In this document: one piece after another, positions 45,048 through 52,936 of the stretch
How the letters are laid out: each line of letters starts with the position of its first letter
How positions within the stretch are numbered: the first letter of the stretch is position 1
Notes under the pieces: generated by a model
Told to the model about the DNA's origin: nothing
Database searches by the model: none
Seen by the model: the letters and a program-made list of their open reading frames with translations, nothing else
Origin: UBA6244 sp041582875
GTDB taxonomy: Bacteria > Bacteroidota > Bacteroidia > Bacteroidales > F082
Length of the DNA: 64,000 bases
Direction: 5' to 3'
Assembly: GCA_041582875.1 (NCBI GenBank)
Contig: JBFHGX010000004.1
Coordinates: 4,679-68,678 of the forward strand
Made by a program: the position numbers and the translations under genes

Positions 45048-47159
45048 ATGAGAAAATTATATTTATTAATTACCCTAATTGTAATGATTACCATGACTTC
45101 GTGTAACCAGAACGAAAAAAAAGAACAAGATTCCAGAGCAAATCCGCTACTGGAAACTTTCAATACGCCTTTTGGTGTACCCCCATTCAATCAGATCGTT
45201 ACTGGCGATTATATTCCGGCTTTTGAAGAAGCTATGCTGATTCACAACCAAGAAATAGCAGCCATTACTGAACAAACTGAAGCGCCTACCTTTAAAAACA
45301 CCCTCGAGCCTATGGCCTATAGTGGTGAATTGTTGGGCAGAACTGCAGGAATCTTTTTCGGACAAATGAGTGCCAATACCAACCCTGAATTGCAAAAACT
45401 GGCCGAAGAGATCTCACCTAAACTCTCAGAACATAGTGACAACATCAGCCTAAACCCGGAACTTTTCAAAAGAGTGAAAGCTGTTTATGAAAGTTCCGAA
45501 AAATCAAACCTCACACAGCAACAGGCCTTTTTGTTGGAAAATGTATACAAAGGATTTGTCCGCAGTGGCGCAAACTTGTCACCAGAACAAAAAGCGGAGT
45601 TGATGGACATCAACCAAAAACTGTCCACAGCAACTTTAAAATTCGACCAGCATGTGCTCGACGAAAACAATTCGTTTAAGTTGGTCATCGACAACAAAGC
45701 TGATCTGGCCGGTTTGCCCGAATCAGTCATTAGCATGGCTGCTCAAACTGCTGACGAATTCAGTATGACCGGAAAATGGGTATTTACCACTCAGAAACCA
45801 AGTATGATTCCCTTTTTGCAATATGCTGAAAACCGCAACTTACGCGAAAAAATATATAAGGCTTATCTCAACCGCGGAAACAACAACAACGAACTGGATA
45901 ACAAAGCCCTGCTTTCTGAAATCATTAATTTACGGATCCGAAAAGCCCAACTGCTTGGCTATCCCACGTATTCCGACTATGTGTTGGAAGAACGAATGGC
46001 TAAAAATCCTGCCAATGTAATGAGTCTGCTCACACAGGTTTGGGATGCTGCCATCCCGGTAGCAAACAAGGAAGTTACACAAATGCAACAAATTATTGAT
46101 AATGAAGGTGGTAAATTTAAGCTCCAAAGTTGGGATTGGTGGTATTATGCCGAAAAGCTGCGTAAACAAAAATACGATCTTGACGATAGTGAGTTACGCC
46201 CATATTTTAAATTGGAAAATGTACGTGACGGTGCCTTTACAGTAATCAACAAACTTTACGGACTTACATTTAGTGCCATTGAAAACATTCCGCTTCCACA
46301 TCCCGACGCACAGGCATATGAGGTAACTGATCGCGATGGAAGCTATTTGGGCGTTATGTATATGGATTTCTTCCCTCGTGAAAGCAAACAGGGCGGTGCA
46401 TGGCAAGGCGAATACCGTGTTCATCAGGTATTGCCTGATGGTGAAGAAATTCATCCTGTGGTAACGGTTGTTTATAATTTTACTAGGCCTTCCGGCGACA
46501 TGCCTTCATTAATTAATTTTGATGAAGTAGAAACACTATTCCATGAACTGGGACATGCTTTGGATGGACTTTTTGCTAAAAACACCTATCCTGTTACATT
46601 TATACCAACTGATTTTGTTGAACTTCCTTCACAAATTTTGGAACATTGGGCCACTGAACGTGAGGTATTGAAAATGTACGCTGTTCATTACCAAACAGGA
46701 GAACCCATTCCTGATGCACTCATCGAAAAAATCAACAATAGCCGCTTTTTTAATCAGGGCTTTAACAATGTGGAATACCTGGCAGCTTCTCTTTTAGACA
46801 TTTCCTATCATACCCTTTCGGATACTGGAGCCATCGACATTGAAAAATTTGAAGCAAACTACTTGAATCAATTGGGTTTAATCGAAGAAATTGAGCCTCG
46901 CTACCGCAGTACATATTTTACCCATATCATTGGAGGATATGAGTCTGGTTATTATAGCTATTTATGGTCTGCCGTTCTGGACAATGATGCATATGAAGCC
47001 TTTGAAGAACATGGCATATTCGATCAGGAGACAGCTGATAGTTTCAGGAAGAACATCCTAGCCAAAAGTGGAACTTCAGATCACGAGCAACTATACCGTG
47101 ACTTTAGAGGACAAGATCCTTCGGTGGATGCACTTTTGAAAAACAGAGGACTAAAATAG
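45048..47159 (+). CDS. M3-family metallopeptidase lipoprotein (peptidyl-dipeptidase Dcp type)
   Basis: The 703-residue enzyme has a lipobox (MITMTSC, Cys19) and the M3 zinc motif FHELGHALDGLF with H499, E500 and H503; the third ligand is the downstream Glu in VELPSQILEHW. Length and FYMDFFPRESKQGG-like YMDFFPRESKQGGAW match oligopeptidases of the Dcp/OpdA group, which remove dipeptides from C-termini of peptides. As a lipoprotein it probably degrades peptides in the periplasm. It has its own promoter and terminator. Confidence 0.95.
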   Translation: MRKLYLLITLIVMITMTSCNQNEKKEQDSRANPLLETFNTPFGVPPFNQIVTGDYIPAFEEAMLIHNQEIAAITEQTEAPTFKNTLEPMAYSGELLGRTAGIFFGQMSANTNPELQKLAEEISPKLSEHSDNISLNPELFKRVKAVYESSEKSNLTQQQAFLLENVYKGFVRSGANLSPEQKAELMDINQKLSTATLKFDQHVLDENNSFKLVIDNKADLAGLPESVISMAAQTADEFSMTGKWVFTTQKPSMIPFLQYAENRNLREKIYKAYLNRGNNNNELDNKALLSEIINLRIRKAQLLGYPTYSDYVLEERMAKNPANVMSLLTQVWDAAIPVANKEVTQMQQIIDNEGGKFKLQSWDWWYYAEKLRKQKYDLDDSELRPYFKLENVRDGAFTVINKLYGLTFSAIENIPLPHPDAQAYEVTDRDGSYLGVMYMDFFPRESKQGGAWQGEYRVHQVLPDGEEIHPVVTVVYNFTRPSGDMPSLINFDEVETLFHELGHALDGLFAKNTYPVTFIPTDFVELPSQILEHWATEREVLKMYAVHYQTGEPIPDALIEKINNSRFFNQGFNNVEYLAASLLDISYHTLSDTGAIDIEKFEANYLNQLGLIEEIEPRYRSTYFTHIIGGYESGYYSYLWSAVLDNDAYEAFEEHGIFDQETADSFRKNILAKSGTSDHEQLYRDFRGQDPSVDALLKNRGLK

Positions 47160-47184
47160 TTAATCGAAGAATCAAATACATTAC

Positions 47185-47227
47185 ACCTCACCTTCGACTC
47201 CATTAAGGAGCTGGAGGTGAGGTTTTT
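47185..47227 (+). terminator. Rho-independent terminator of the M3 peptidase gene
   Basis: ACCTCACCT (47185-47193) pairs with AGGTGAGGT (47215-47223), with a smaller CTCC/GGAG pair inside, and a T-run follows. It lies 25 bases after the stop. Confidence 0.85.
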
Positions 47228-47290
47228 GTTTTACTACCAAAACTCTATGAAGAACAAAGCTGCACACAACAGCAACAGTCCTTTGTGATC

Positions 47291-47440
47291 CCTTTGTACT
47301 CTGGTACCTTTGTGGCATAAAAATAGGCTCCCGCTTCCAGCCACCAAGTCTCTAAGACTCTAAGAAACACCAATCTAAAGACCATAACGAAAACCCTTCT
47401 TGAAGCCTTTGTGCTTTGGTGCCTTTGTGGCAATAAAAAA
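47291..47440. repeat. Two direct copies of a dispersed 'CTTTGTG' intergenic repeat
   Basis: Copy A (about 47291-47324) and copy B (about 47407-47440) share the pattern CTTTGTnCTnTGGTnCCTTTGTGGCA followed by A-rich sequence. Between them is a CTCTAAGACTCTAAG-type short repeat. Such sequences recur in intergenic DNA of environmental Bacteroidota. The remainder of the 340-base gap between the M3 and DUF4136 genes holds only the two terminators; frames across it are not protein-like. Confidence 0.55.
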
Positions 47441-47479
47441 AACCTCATCCATAAACCAAAATGGTTTACCGATGAGGTT
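47434..47479 (-). terminator. Rho-independent terminator of the DUF4136 gene pair
   Basis: Read on the minus strand, AACCTCATC (complement of 47471-47479) and TAAACC (complement of 47463-47468) pair with GGTTTA and GATGAGGTT (complement of 47452-47457 and 47441-47449), followed by a run of T. It lies 22 bases past the stop at 47501. Confidence 0.85.
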
Positions 47480-47500
47480 AGTCTTTAGTATGAGCAAAAA

Positions 47501-48079
47501 CTACTTCTTAGGGATCGGATATCTTCTAAAGATATGTGAGATACTCCTGGGAAGATTGCGATCGCGCGTTGCCAGGTTGTCATCCACTTCGCCTGTACCC
47601 ACTCCTTGCCAGATTAACTTCTTTTCTTTAAGCTCGAAGATATCAATGAGTAGAGAACCTTGAACATAATCACGACTAGTCACAGTTGTCGTACTATATC
47701 CAGGTCCCCATCCATATCCATATGCCCACGGAGAACCATAATAACCCCAACCACCACCATAACCGGCATAACCGCCATAATGATTGGTATAAGATTGATA
47801 TTCAGTTTCATTTTTCAAAATAACAAACATAGAAACAATAAGTTCTCCATTCTTTTCAACATATTCATATCCCCTTCGGGTCATCTCGCTTTTAACAGCG
47901 TTGATGATGGTTTGTTTATCGTAATCATTAATAACACTATCATTATGTTTATCCCATGGATACAAGCTGAAAGTTTTAAACGCTTTAAAATTAACCTCTT
48001 TATCATAGTTATTGGTCACCTGTAACGAACTACAAGAAAACAGAAACAGTACAAGAAGAGGCAAAAGTAATTTCTTCAT
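47501..48079 (-). CDS. DUF4136 lipoprotein (downstream copy)
   Basis: The 192-residue protein has a lipobox (LFLFSC, Cys16) and the DUF4136 core: NYDKEVNFKAFKTFSLYPWDKHNDSVIN, an AMKSEMTRRGYEYVEKNGELIVSMFVIL-type segment, a G/Y-rich linker (GGYAGYGGGWGYYGSP) and a C-terminal SLLIDIFELKEKKLIWQGVGTGEVDD. The family is widespread in Bacteroidota with unknown function. It lies 17 bases after the paralogous gene upstream, with which it shares the YPWDKHNDS and KKLxWQxVGxG blocks, so the pair is a tandem duplication. Confidence 0.9.
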   Translation of the reverse strand: MKKLLLPLLVLFLFSCSSLQVTNNYDKEVNFKAFKTFSLYPWDKHNDSVINDYDKQTIINAVKSEMTRRGYEYVEKNGELIVSMFVILKNETEYQSYTNHYGGYAGYGGGWGYYGSPWAYGYGWGPGYSTTTVTSRDYVQGSLLIDIFELKEKKLIWQGVGTGEVDDNLATRDRNLPRSISHIFRRYPIPKK

Positions 48080-48096
48080 AACAGATCTTGAATTGG

Positions 48097-48681
48097 CTAT
48101 TTTTTACTGATTGGCTTCTTTGGAAATGACGCAAACATTTTAGCCATTCCTTTGGGAATATTGCTGGTGGTTTTTTGAGGATTTTCGTTTACAACTCCTG
48201 CTCCAACAGCCTGCCAAGCCAGTTTTTTGTCCTTTGCATTAAACACATCCACAACAAAAGTACCTTCAGTATAGTTGTAGGGAGTCACGGTAGTTGTCGA
48301 CATGCCACCAAATCCACCATAAGCACCACCATAAAATCCCCAAGGAACACCATATCCCCAACCAGGGCCATACATACCATAGTGATCAGTGTATGAATTA
48401 TAGCCCGTTTGATTTTTCAGCGTGATGTATAAGGAAACCACCAGGTCGCCACCTTCTTCCTTAAATTCATATCCTCGAATATTCATTTGATCTTTCATGG
48501 CCGCAATTAATCTTTCCTTTTGAAAAGGATTTACGATGGAGTCGTTGTGTTTATCCCAGGGATAAAGACTATAGCTGGTAAAGCTATCAAAATTCGTGGA
48601 CTTATCCCAGTCGCTGGTAACGGTTAAGGGACTACAAGCATACAGAAATAAAAATACAAGTGGAATTAAAAGTTTTTTCAT
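48097..48681 (-). CDS. DUF4136 lipoprotein (upstream copy)
   Basis: The 194-residue paralog of the next gene has a lipobox (LFLYAC, Cys16), DWDKSTNFDSFTSYSLYPWDKHNDSIVN, a MRGYEFKEEGGDLVVSLYITLKNQTGYNSYTDHYG-like middle (text: IRGYEFKEEGGDLVVSL) and VVDVFNAKDKKLAWQAVGAG near the C-terminus. It ends in a basic tail (KKPISKK), as its sister does (PIPKK). Function unknown; probably an outer-membrane-anchored periplasmic protein. It is the first gene of the pair and has a -7 box 38 bases upstream. Confidence 0.9.
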   Translation of the reverse strand: MKKLLIPLVFLFLYACSPLTVTSDWDKSTNFDSFTSYSLYPWDKHNDSIVNPFQKERLIAAMKDQMNIRGYEFKEEGGDLVVSLYITLKNQTGYNSYTDHYGMYGPGWGYGVPWGFYGGAYGGFGGMSTTTVTPYNYTEGTFVVDVFNAKDKKLAWQAVGAGVVNENPQKTTSNIPKGMAKMFASFPKKPISKK

Positions 48682-48719
48682 AGCGCTACATTTTGGTTAA
48701 TTAATAGATACACTCTTAG

Positions 48720-48727
48720 CAAATATA
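48720..48727 (-). promoter_or_regulatory. -7 box of the DUF4136 gene pair
   Basis: TATATTTG on the minus strand is a perfect TAnnTTTG, 38 bases upstream of the ATG at 48681. Confidence 0.5.
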
Positions 48728-48790
48728 CACTTAAATATCGCAATCGAAAAAAACTGGTTTGCAAAAGACCTTCTATCAGATCAAATATTT

Positions 48791-48798
48791 TAGATTTG
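48791..48798 (+). promoter_or_regulatory. -7 box of the FKBP lipoprotein gene
   Basis: TAGATTTG is a perfect TAnnTTTG, 22 bases before the ATG at 48821; the nearest TTTG upstream is too far away (29 bases). Confidence 0.45.
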
Positions 48799-48820
48799 CA
48801 CATGTTTAAATAGAAAAATC

Positions 48821-49264
48821 ATGAATAAAAAGGAGTTGAAGAACAGTATTTTGTATATATCTATGATCATCTTCATGCTCGCTGTTAGCGCATCATGCAA
48901 AAAAGATACTCCGCAGAGCGAGATTGATCCTGGTTTAATTGAAGCTTATGTTCAGAAAAATCAACTCAATGGAGAATTTACTGACTCTGGGCTTTATTAC
49001 GTTATTAGTGTTCCCGGAGGCAACACCCACCCCAACCTTAATTCATCAGTTACAGTAACCTACAATGGCTACACCCTGAATGATGATCCAATCGACGATG
49101 GTAGTTTTATTACTTTTAAACTCAATCAACTCATCACCGGATGGCAAGAGGGAATTCCATTGATTGGTACCGGAGGTAAAATCAAATTGATTATTCCTTC
49201 GGATCAAGCCTATGGGAAAGAAGTGTTGGTGTTTGATATTACGCTGCATTATTTTTCGAAATAA
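48821..49264 (+). CDS. FKBP-type peptidyl-prolyl isomerase lipoprotein, short form
   Basis: The 147-residue product has a lipobox (VSASC, Cys about 26) and a reduced FKBP domain: SSVTVTYNGYTLNDD, FKLNQLITGWQEGIPLIGTGGKIKLIIPSDQAYG and EVLVFDITLHYF. FKBPs isomerise proline bonds and help fold exported proteins. Two shortenings stand out: the stretch between the first strand and the ITGWQE helix is compact, and the loop after AYG, which normally carries about ten more residues (IPPN-type), is nearly absent. Activity may therefore be altered. Confidence 0.82.
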   Translation: MNKKELKNSILYISMIIFMLAVSASCKKDTPQSEIDPGLIEAYVQKNQLNGEFTDSGLYYVISVPGGNTHPNLNSSVTVTYNGYTLNDDPIDDGSFITFKLNQLITGWQEGIPLIGTGGKIKLIIPSDQAYGKEVLVFDITLHYFSK

Positions 49265-49802
49265 GATATCAAATAGCTCAAGTGATTACTTTCAGGACAA
49301 TTTGCCATTAAAATCTCTCCCTCACAACTGATTTTCTCATAACCCGTGTTAGGATATTGACTATAAACAATTTGCTGTCCTGATGTAAGAAACAGGTTCT
49401 CAAAATCACTTTGCGTAGAGATCACACTCAATGATACCATGATTTTACATCAACCACCTATTTCTGATTAAAATATAATGGCAACCTCCAATGAAAAATG
49501 GTGGTAAATATTAATCGTATGTCTCATTTTTGGTAGGCAACCATAACTTTTTAGCTCATTTTCAGTCAAAAAAAACCCTCCTGTACCAATTGGGCCATAT
49601 ACACCAAGTCTATGGCTAAGGCATTTTACCAAAAAACATAGCGCTACTTTTATTTGATTGTTTATCAAATTATAACAAAATTAAAATTTGGAAATGCCTA
49701 CCTTATGCCTACCACAATTAAACTGCATGCATACCCTTTGCTCACCATCAGTATAAATCACTTTTTACAATTCGACCTAGGTTTGTCGAAAATTACTAAA
49801 CG
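49265..49802. other. Gene-poor intergenic stretch
   Basis: The region holds two short minus-strand frames (49249-49440, 63 residues, overlapping the 3' end of the FKBP gene, and 49468-49668, 66 residues). They share a frame but are separated by stops, have no recognisable domain and no promoter box of the local type. They may be remnants of a decayed gene or chance. No RNA gene or strong terminator is visible. Confidence 0.4.
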
Positions 49803-50039
49803 ATGAACCAATGTATAGTAAATATCGTAGGTCACATGATTTTTATCGCATTCAATCAAATTGTAGAGTCTGGATTTGTAGAAGTGTGGCAAAAAGAAAA
49901 TAAAATTAGTCCCTTGACACGAACCACTTTTAGACAAACTAACTTCATTAATATGGATATTCATTCCGCCAAAGGGAAATACCGCATCGAGATAGAGGTG
50001 GATGGTCAATATATTACAAAGTTCATCACCATTAATTAA
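49803..50039 (+). CDS. Small hypothetical protein or 3' remnant with a beta-sandwich-like C-terminus
   Basis: The 78-residue frame ends in NMDIHSAKGKYRIEIEVDGQYITKFITIN, which resembles the closing strands of small secreted beta-sandwich domains (DUF3244 type) rather than random translation. It has no signal peptide and a TAA codon lies just before its ATG, so it may be the tail of a decayed secreted protein. A copy of the 20-base 3' element lies 38 bases after its stop, as after the adhesin genes. Confidence 0.4.
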   Translation: MNQCIVNIVGHMIFIAFNQIVESGFVEVWQKENKISPLTRTTFRQTNFINMDIHSAKGKYRIEIEVDGQYITKFITIN

Positions 50040-50077
50040 GCATGAAAGAAAACCCCTTAAATAATTATAATAAAATC

Positions 50078-50120
50078 AAAGGTAGGAAATTTGGTCAGCT
50101 CCATCCCGCTCTTCGCGGGA
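50078..50120 (+). repeat. 20-base 3' element with hairpin, copy 1
   Basis: The core AAAGGTAGGAAATTTGGTCA (50078-50097) is followed after six bases by a 6-bp hairpin TCCCGC-TCTTC-GCGGGA (50104-50120). The same core occurs at 60144 and, inverted, at 61083-61102. Confidence 0.75.
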
Positions 50121-50170
50121 AGGGGTCAGGGGTTTTTAAATTCATATAGATTAACCTAATCCTTTCAAAA

Positions 50171-52870
50171 ATGAAAAAATCACTACTTTTTGTAGCCTTT
50201 TTACTCCTGACAACAAGCTCACTAACCGCTCAGGTGGCCATCAACACCACCGGCGACAGCCCCGATCCGTCAGCCATCCTTGATTTGCAGAGCACCACTA
50301 AAGGTTTCTTGGTGCCACGTGTTACCTCTGCTGAGCGCAACCTCATCGGCACCACCCAAAGCGGTCTGCTGGTTTACGACCTCACCACAGAAAGTTTTTG
50401 GTATTACGATAATTCTCAGGCAGGCTGGGTTGAAATAATGAATGGGAGTACTCTTGGCATTGATGGTTTGGCGGATGGTAAAGCTGATGAAGAAAGTGTT
50501 TTCCTTGGTACAGATGCCGGTTTAGCGGATGTCGGAAATAATTACAATGTCGCCATCGGGATAGATGCCTCAAGAGATAATATTGGAGGTAAAAGAAATG
50601 TGGCAATAGGTAATACGGCATTGAGTAGAAATTATAATGGTTCCGATTTGGTTGCTATTGGCGATTCAGCCTTATACAATAATTATTATTCAGGAGCATA
50701 TCCATATAGTTATTCCAATCGAAACACTGCCGTTGGGTCAAGTACGCTATTTACCAATGAATGGGGGGAAGACAATACAGCCATTGGATATAGATCTCTT
50801 TATAAAAACTACAATGCAAGTGATAATACTGCTATAGGAGCAAAATCACTTTACACAAATAGTTCCGGTACTGATAATACTGCAGTTGGAATTAACTCCC
50901 TTTACTCAAACACTTCAGGCGATGACAATGTGGCTTTGGGGGTGTATACCGGCCAATACAATACTAGCGGCAGTAGCAACATAAGTATTGGTGCTTATGC
51001 CATGATGTATAACTCAATCGGAAGCAGCAATACAGCTATAGGTGTTAACGCCGGAAAAGGAACTTATGGAAATAGCACCAATGGATGTGTTTTTCTCGGT
51101 TTCGAAGCAGGTAAATCAAACACCAGCGACAACAAACTATTTATTGATAACTCTGCCACTTCCATGCCCCTTATCGGTGGCGATTTTTCAACCAATCAAG
51201 TGGACATAAACGGAACCATAAAAATAACAGGGGGCTCGCCCGGAAGCGGCAAAGTTCTTACCTCCGATGCCGATGGTGATGCCACCTGGGAAACACCAAC
51301 GATCTATGCTTCCCAACTAAACGACTTAAGTGATGCTATTTGGGACGGGTCAAGCATTTTTATTGGCGACCAGGTGGGTACAGTTGACGATGGACTTAAT
51401 TACAACACTGCTTTGGGTGATGAGGCTTTTAAGACAAATACAACAGGGATGTACAATACTGCCATGGGTTATAAAACTCTTGAGTTTTCCAATGGACACA
51501 ACAATTCAGCATTTGGATTCAAGGCGCTCGGGCAAAATACTTCCGGAGGATACAATACCGCCATGGGTAGGGATGCGCTTATAAACAATACCACAGGTAA
51601 TTATAATACAGCCATTGGTAAGGATGCATTAAACAGAACCTCCACAAAAAGTAGTTTGACCGCCATCGGTTATCAATCCTTGTATTATAACGGAACAGGT
51701 TCTTCACTTGAAGCCGAAAGCATTGAAAATACGGCGGTAGGGTCACAAACTTTGTTTGCCAACACTTTGGGATCACAAAATTCAGCTGTAGGAATGGAAG
51801 CGCTCAAATCAAACACTATAGGAAGTGGAAATTCAGCTTTTGGAGCCTACTCACTGCACAGCAACACAACAGGAATTCAAAACACAAGTGCCGGAGTTTT
51901 TGCACTAACCAACAATACCACGGCAGAAGGAAATACGGCTTTTGGTTACAAGGCTTCTTACCAGATTTCTACCGGAAATTATAACGCATCCTTCGGGCTA
52001 AATGCATTATACTCTACAACTTCAGGTACTTACAATAGCGCTTTTAGCTTTGGCGCCCTATTCTTAAATCAAACTGGAGATGAAAACACAGCCTACGGAT
52101 ACAAAGCCCTTTATTCCAATGTAAGTGGTAACGAAAATACTGCCATAGGAAGTCGTGCAGGTTATAAGGCATTAGGATCGGGTAACGTATTTATTGGCCG
52201 CTATGCCGGGTACAACGAAACCGGAAGCAACAAATTGTACATCGACAATTCCAGCATTGCCAATCCCCTTATTTATGGTGATTTTTCAACAAATCAACTT
52301 GAAATTAACGGTACCCTGGATGTGGTAGGTGCCATCACTTCAACCACCGATATTGCAGCCACCAATGATTTAACGGCCGGCGGAGATGTAGTTGTTACCG
52401 GCGATTATAGCTATGCCTCGGCCAAAACGAAAATTTTAAAGATTCCATCAGCAGCGTTTAGCCTATTTACCAACCAAGATGGCGACAAAATGATTCATGA
52501 TGACAATGGTTATTGGCATCTGGATTCTGATGATGGAAATGGTGCTGCCACTATTATGGCTCCGGTAAACTTACCCGACGGGGCAGTGGTTACACGTTTT
52601 AGTATCTTTTATCGAAATAATGGAGAAGGTATTACGGTTTCATTCAGAAAAAAAGATGAACTATCTATATCATCAGATATGATGGCATCTTACACGGTAA
52701 GTGGCGACCATTTTGATGTAACTCAATTTAACGACATTACGATTAGTTATTCAACCATCGATAACAGCAGCAGATTCTATTTTATAACCGCCTATTTTTA
52801 TGGGCATGCCACACTGGATTTTGGTCAATTGCATGGCGCTGAAATAGAATATACCATCACAGAACTTTGA
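50171..52870 (+). CDS. Secreted beta-solenoid adhesin-like protein with NTAIG head repeats (A)
   Basis: The 899-residue protein has a signal peptide (ending SLTAQ), then a Bacteroidota N-terminal module (VAINTTGDSPDPSAILDLQSTTKGFLVPRVTSAERN). Two tracts of about 17-residue repeats (NTAIGAKSLYTNSSGTD type; about residues 110-300 and 385-680) resemble YadA-like heads that form a beta-solenoid. A DFSTNQVDINGTIKITGG...KVLTSDADGDATWETP linker separates them. The last 180 residues (from YSYASAKTKILKIPSAAF) are a distinct beta-rich module, unlike those of its two paralogs. It is probably surface-exposed and binds a target through the C-terminal module. First gene of a four-gene plus-strand cluster. 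Confidence 0.8.
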   Translation: MKKSLLFVAFLLLTTSSLTAQVAINTTGDSPDPSAILDLQSTTKGFLVPRVTSAERNLIGTTQSGLLVYDLTTESFWYYDNSQAGWVEIMNGSTLGIDGLADGKADEESVFLGTDAGLADVGNNYNVAIGIDASRDNIGGKRNVAIGNTALSRNYNGSDLVAIGDSALYNNYYSGAYPYSYSNRNTAVGSSTLFTNEWGEDNTAIGYRSLYKNYNASDNTAIGAKSLYTNSSGTDNTAVGINSLYSNTSGDDNVALGVYTGQYNTSGSSNISIGAYAMMYNSIGSSNTAIGVNAGKGTYGNSTNGCVFLGFEAGKSNTSDNKLFIDNSATSMPLIGGDFSTNQVDINGTIKITGGSPGSGKVLTSDADGDATWETPTIYASQLNDLSDAIWDGSSIFIGDQVGTVDDGLNYNTALGDEAFKTNTTGMYNTAMGYKTLEFSNGHNNSAFGFKALGQNTSGGYNTAMGRDALINNTTGNYNTAIGKDALNRTSTKSSLTAIGYQSLYYNGTGSSLEAESIENTAVGSQTLFANTLGSQNSAVGMEALKSNTIGSGNSAFGAYSLHSNTTGIQNTSAGVFALTNNTTAEGNTAFGYKASYQISTGNYNASFGLNALYSTTSGTYNSAFSFGALFLNQTGDENTAYGYKALYSNVSGNENTAIGSRAGYKALGSGNVFIGRYAGYNETGSNKLYIDNSSIANPLIYGDFSTNQLEINGTLDVVGAITSTTDIAATNDLTAGGDVVVTGDYSYASAKTKILKIPSAAFSLFTNQDGDKMIHDDNGYWHLDSDDGNGAATIMAPVNLPDGAVVTRFSIFYRNNGEGITVSFRKKDELSISSDMMASYTVSGDHFDVTQFNDITISYSTIDNSSRFYFITAYFYGHATLDFGQLHGAEIEYTITEL

Positions 52871-52936
52871 TATTACCATATTCACACCTAACATTTTTCG
52901 CTACGGAGGTATCCATAACAATCAAAAATCAATCAA

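Noticed and set aside
47245..47663. Small frames across the 47.3-kb repeat
   Set aside because: They are translations of the dispersed repeat (low complexity) and have no signal or domain.
49249..49668. Two minus-strand small frames that might be one gene
   Set aside because: They are in the same frame but two stops separate them, neither has a recognisable domain or promoter box, and one overlaps the FKBP gene.
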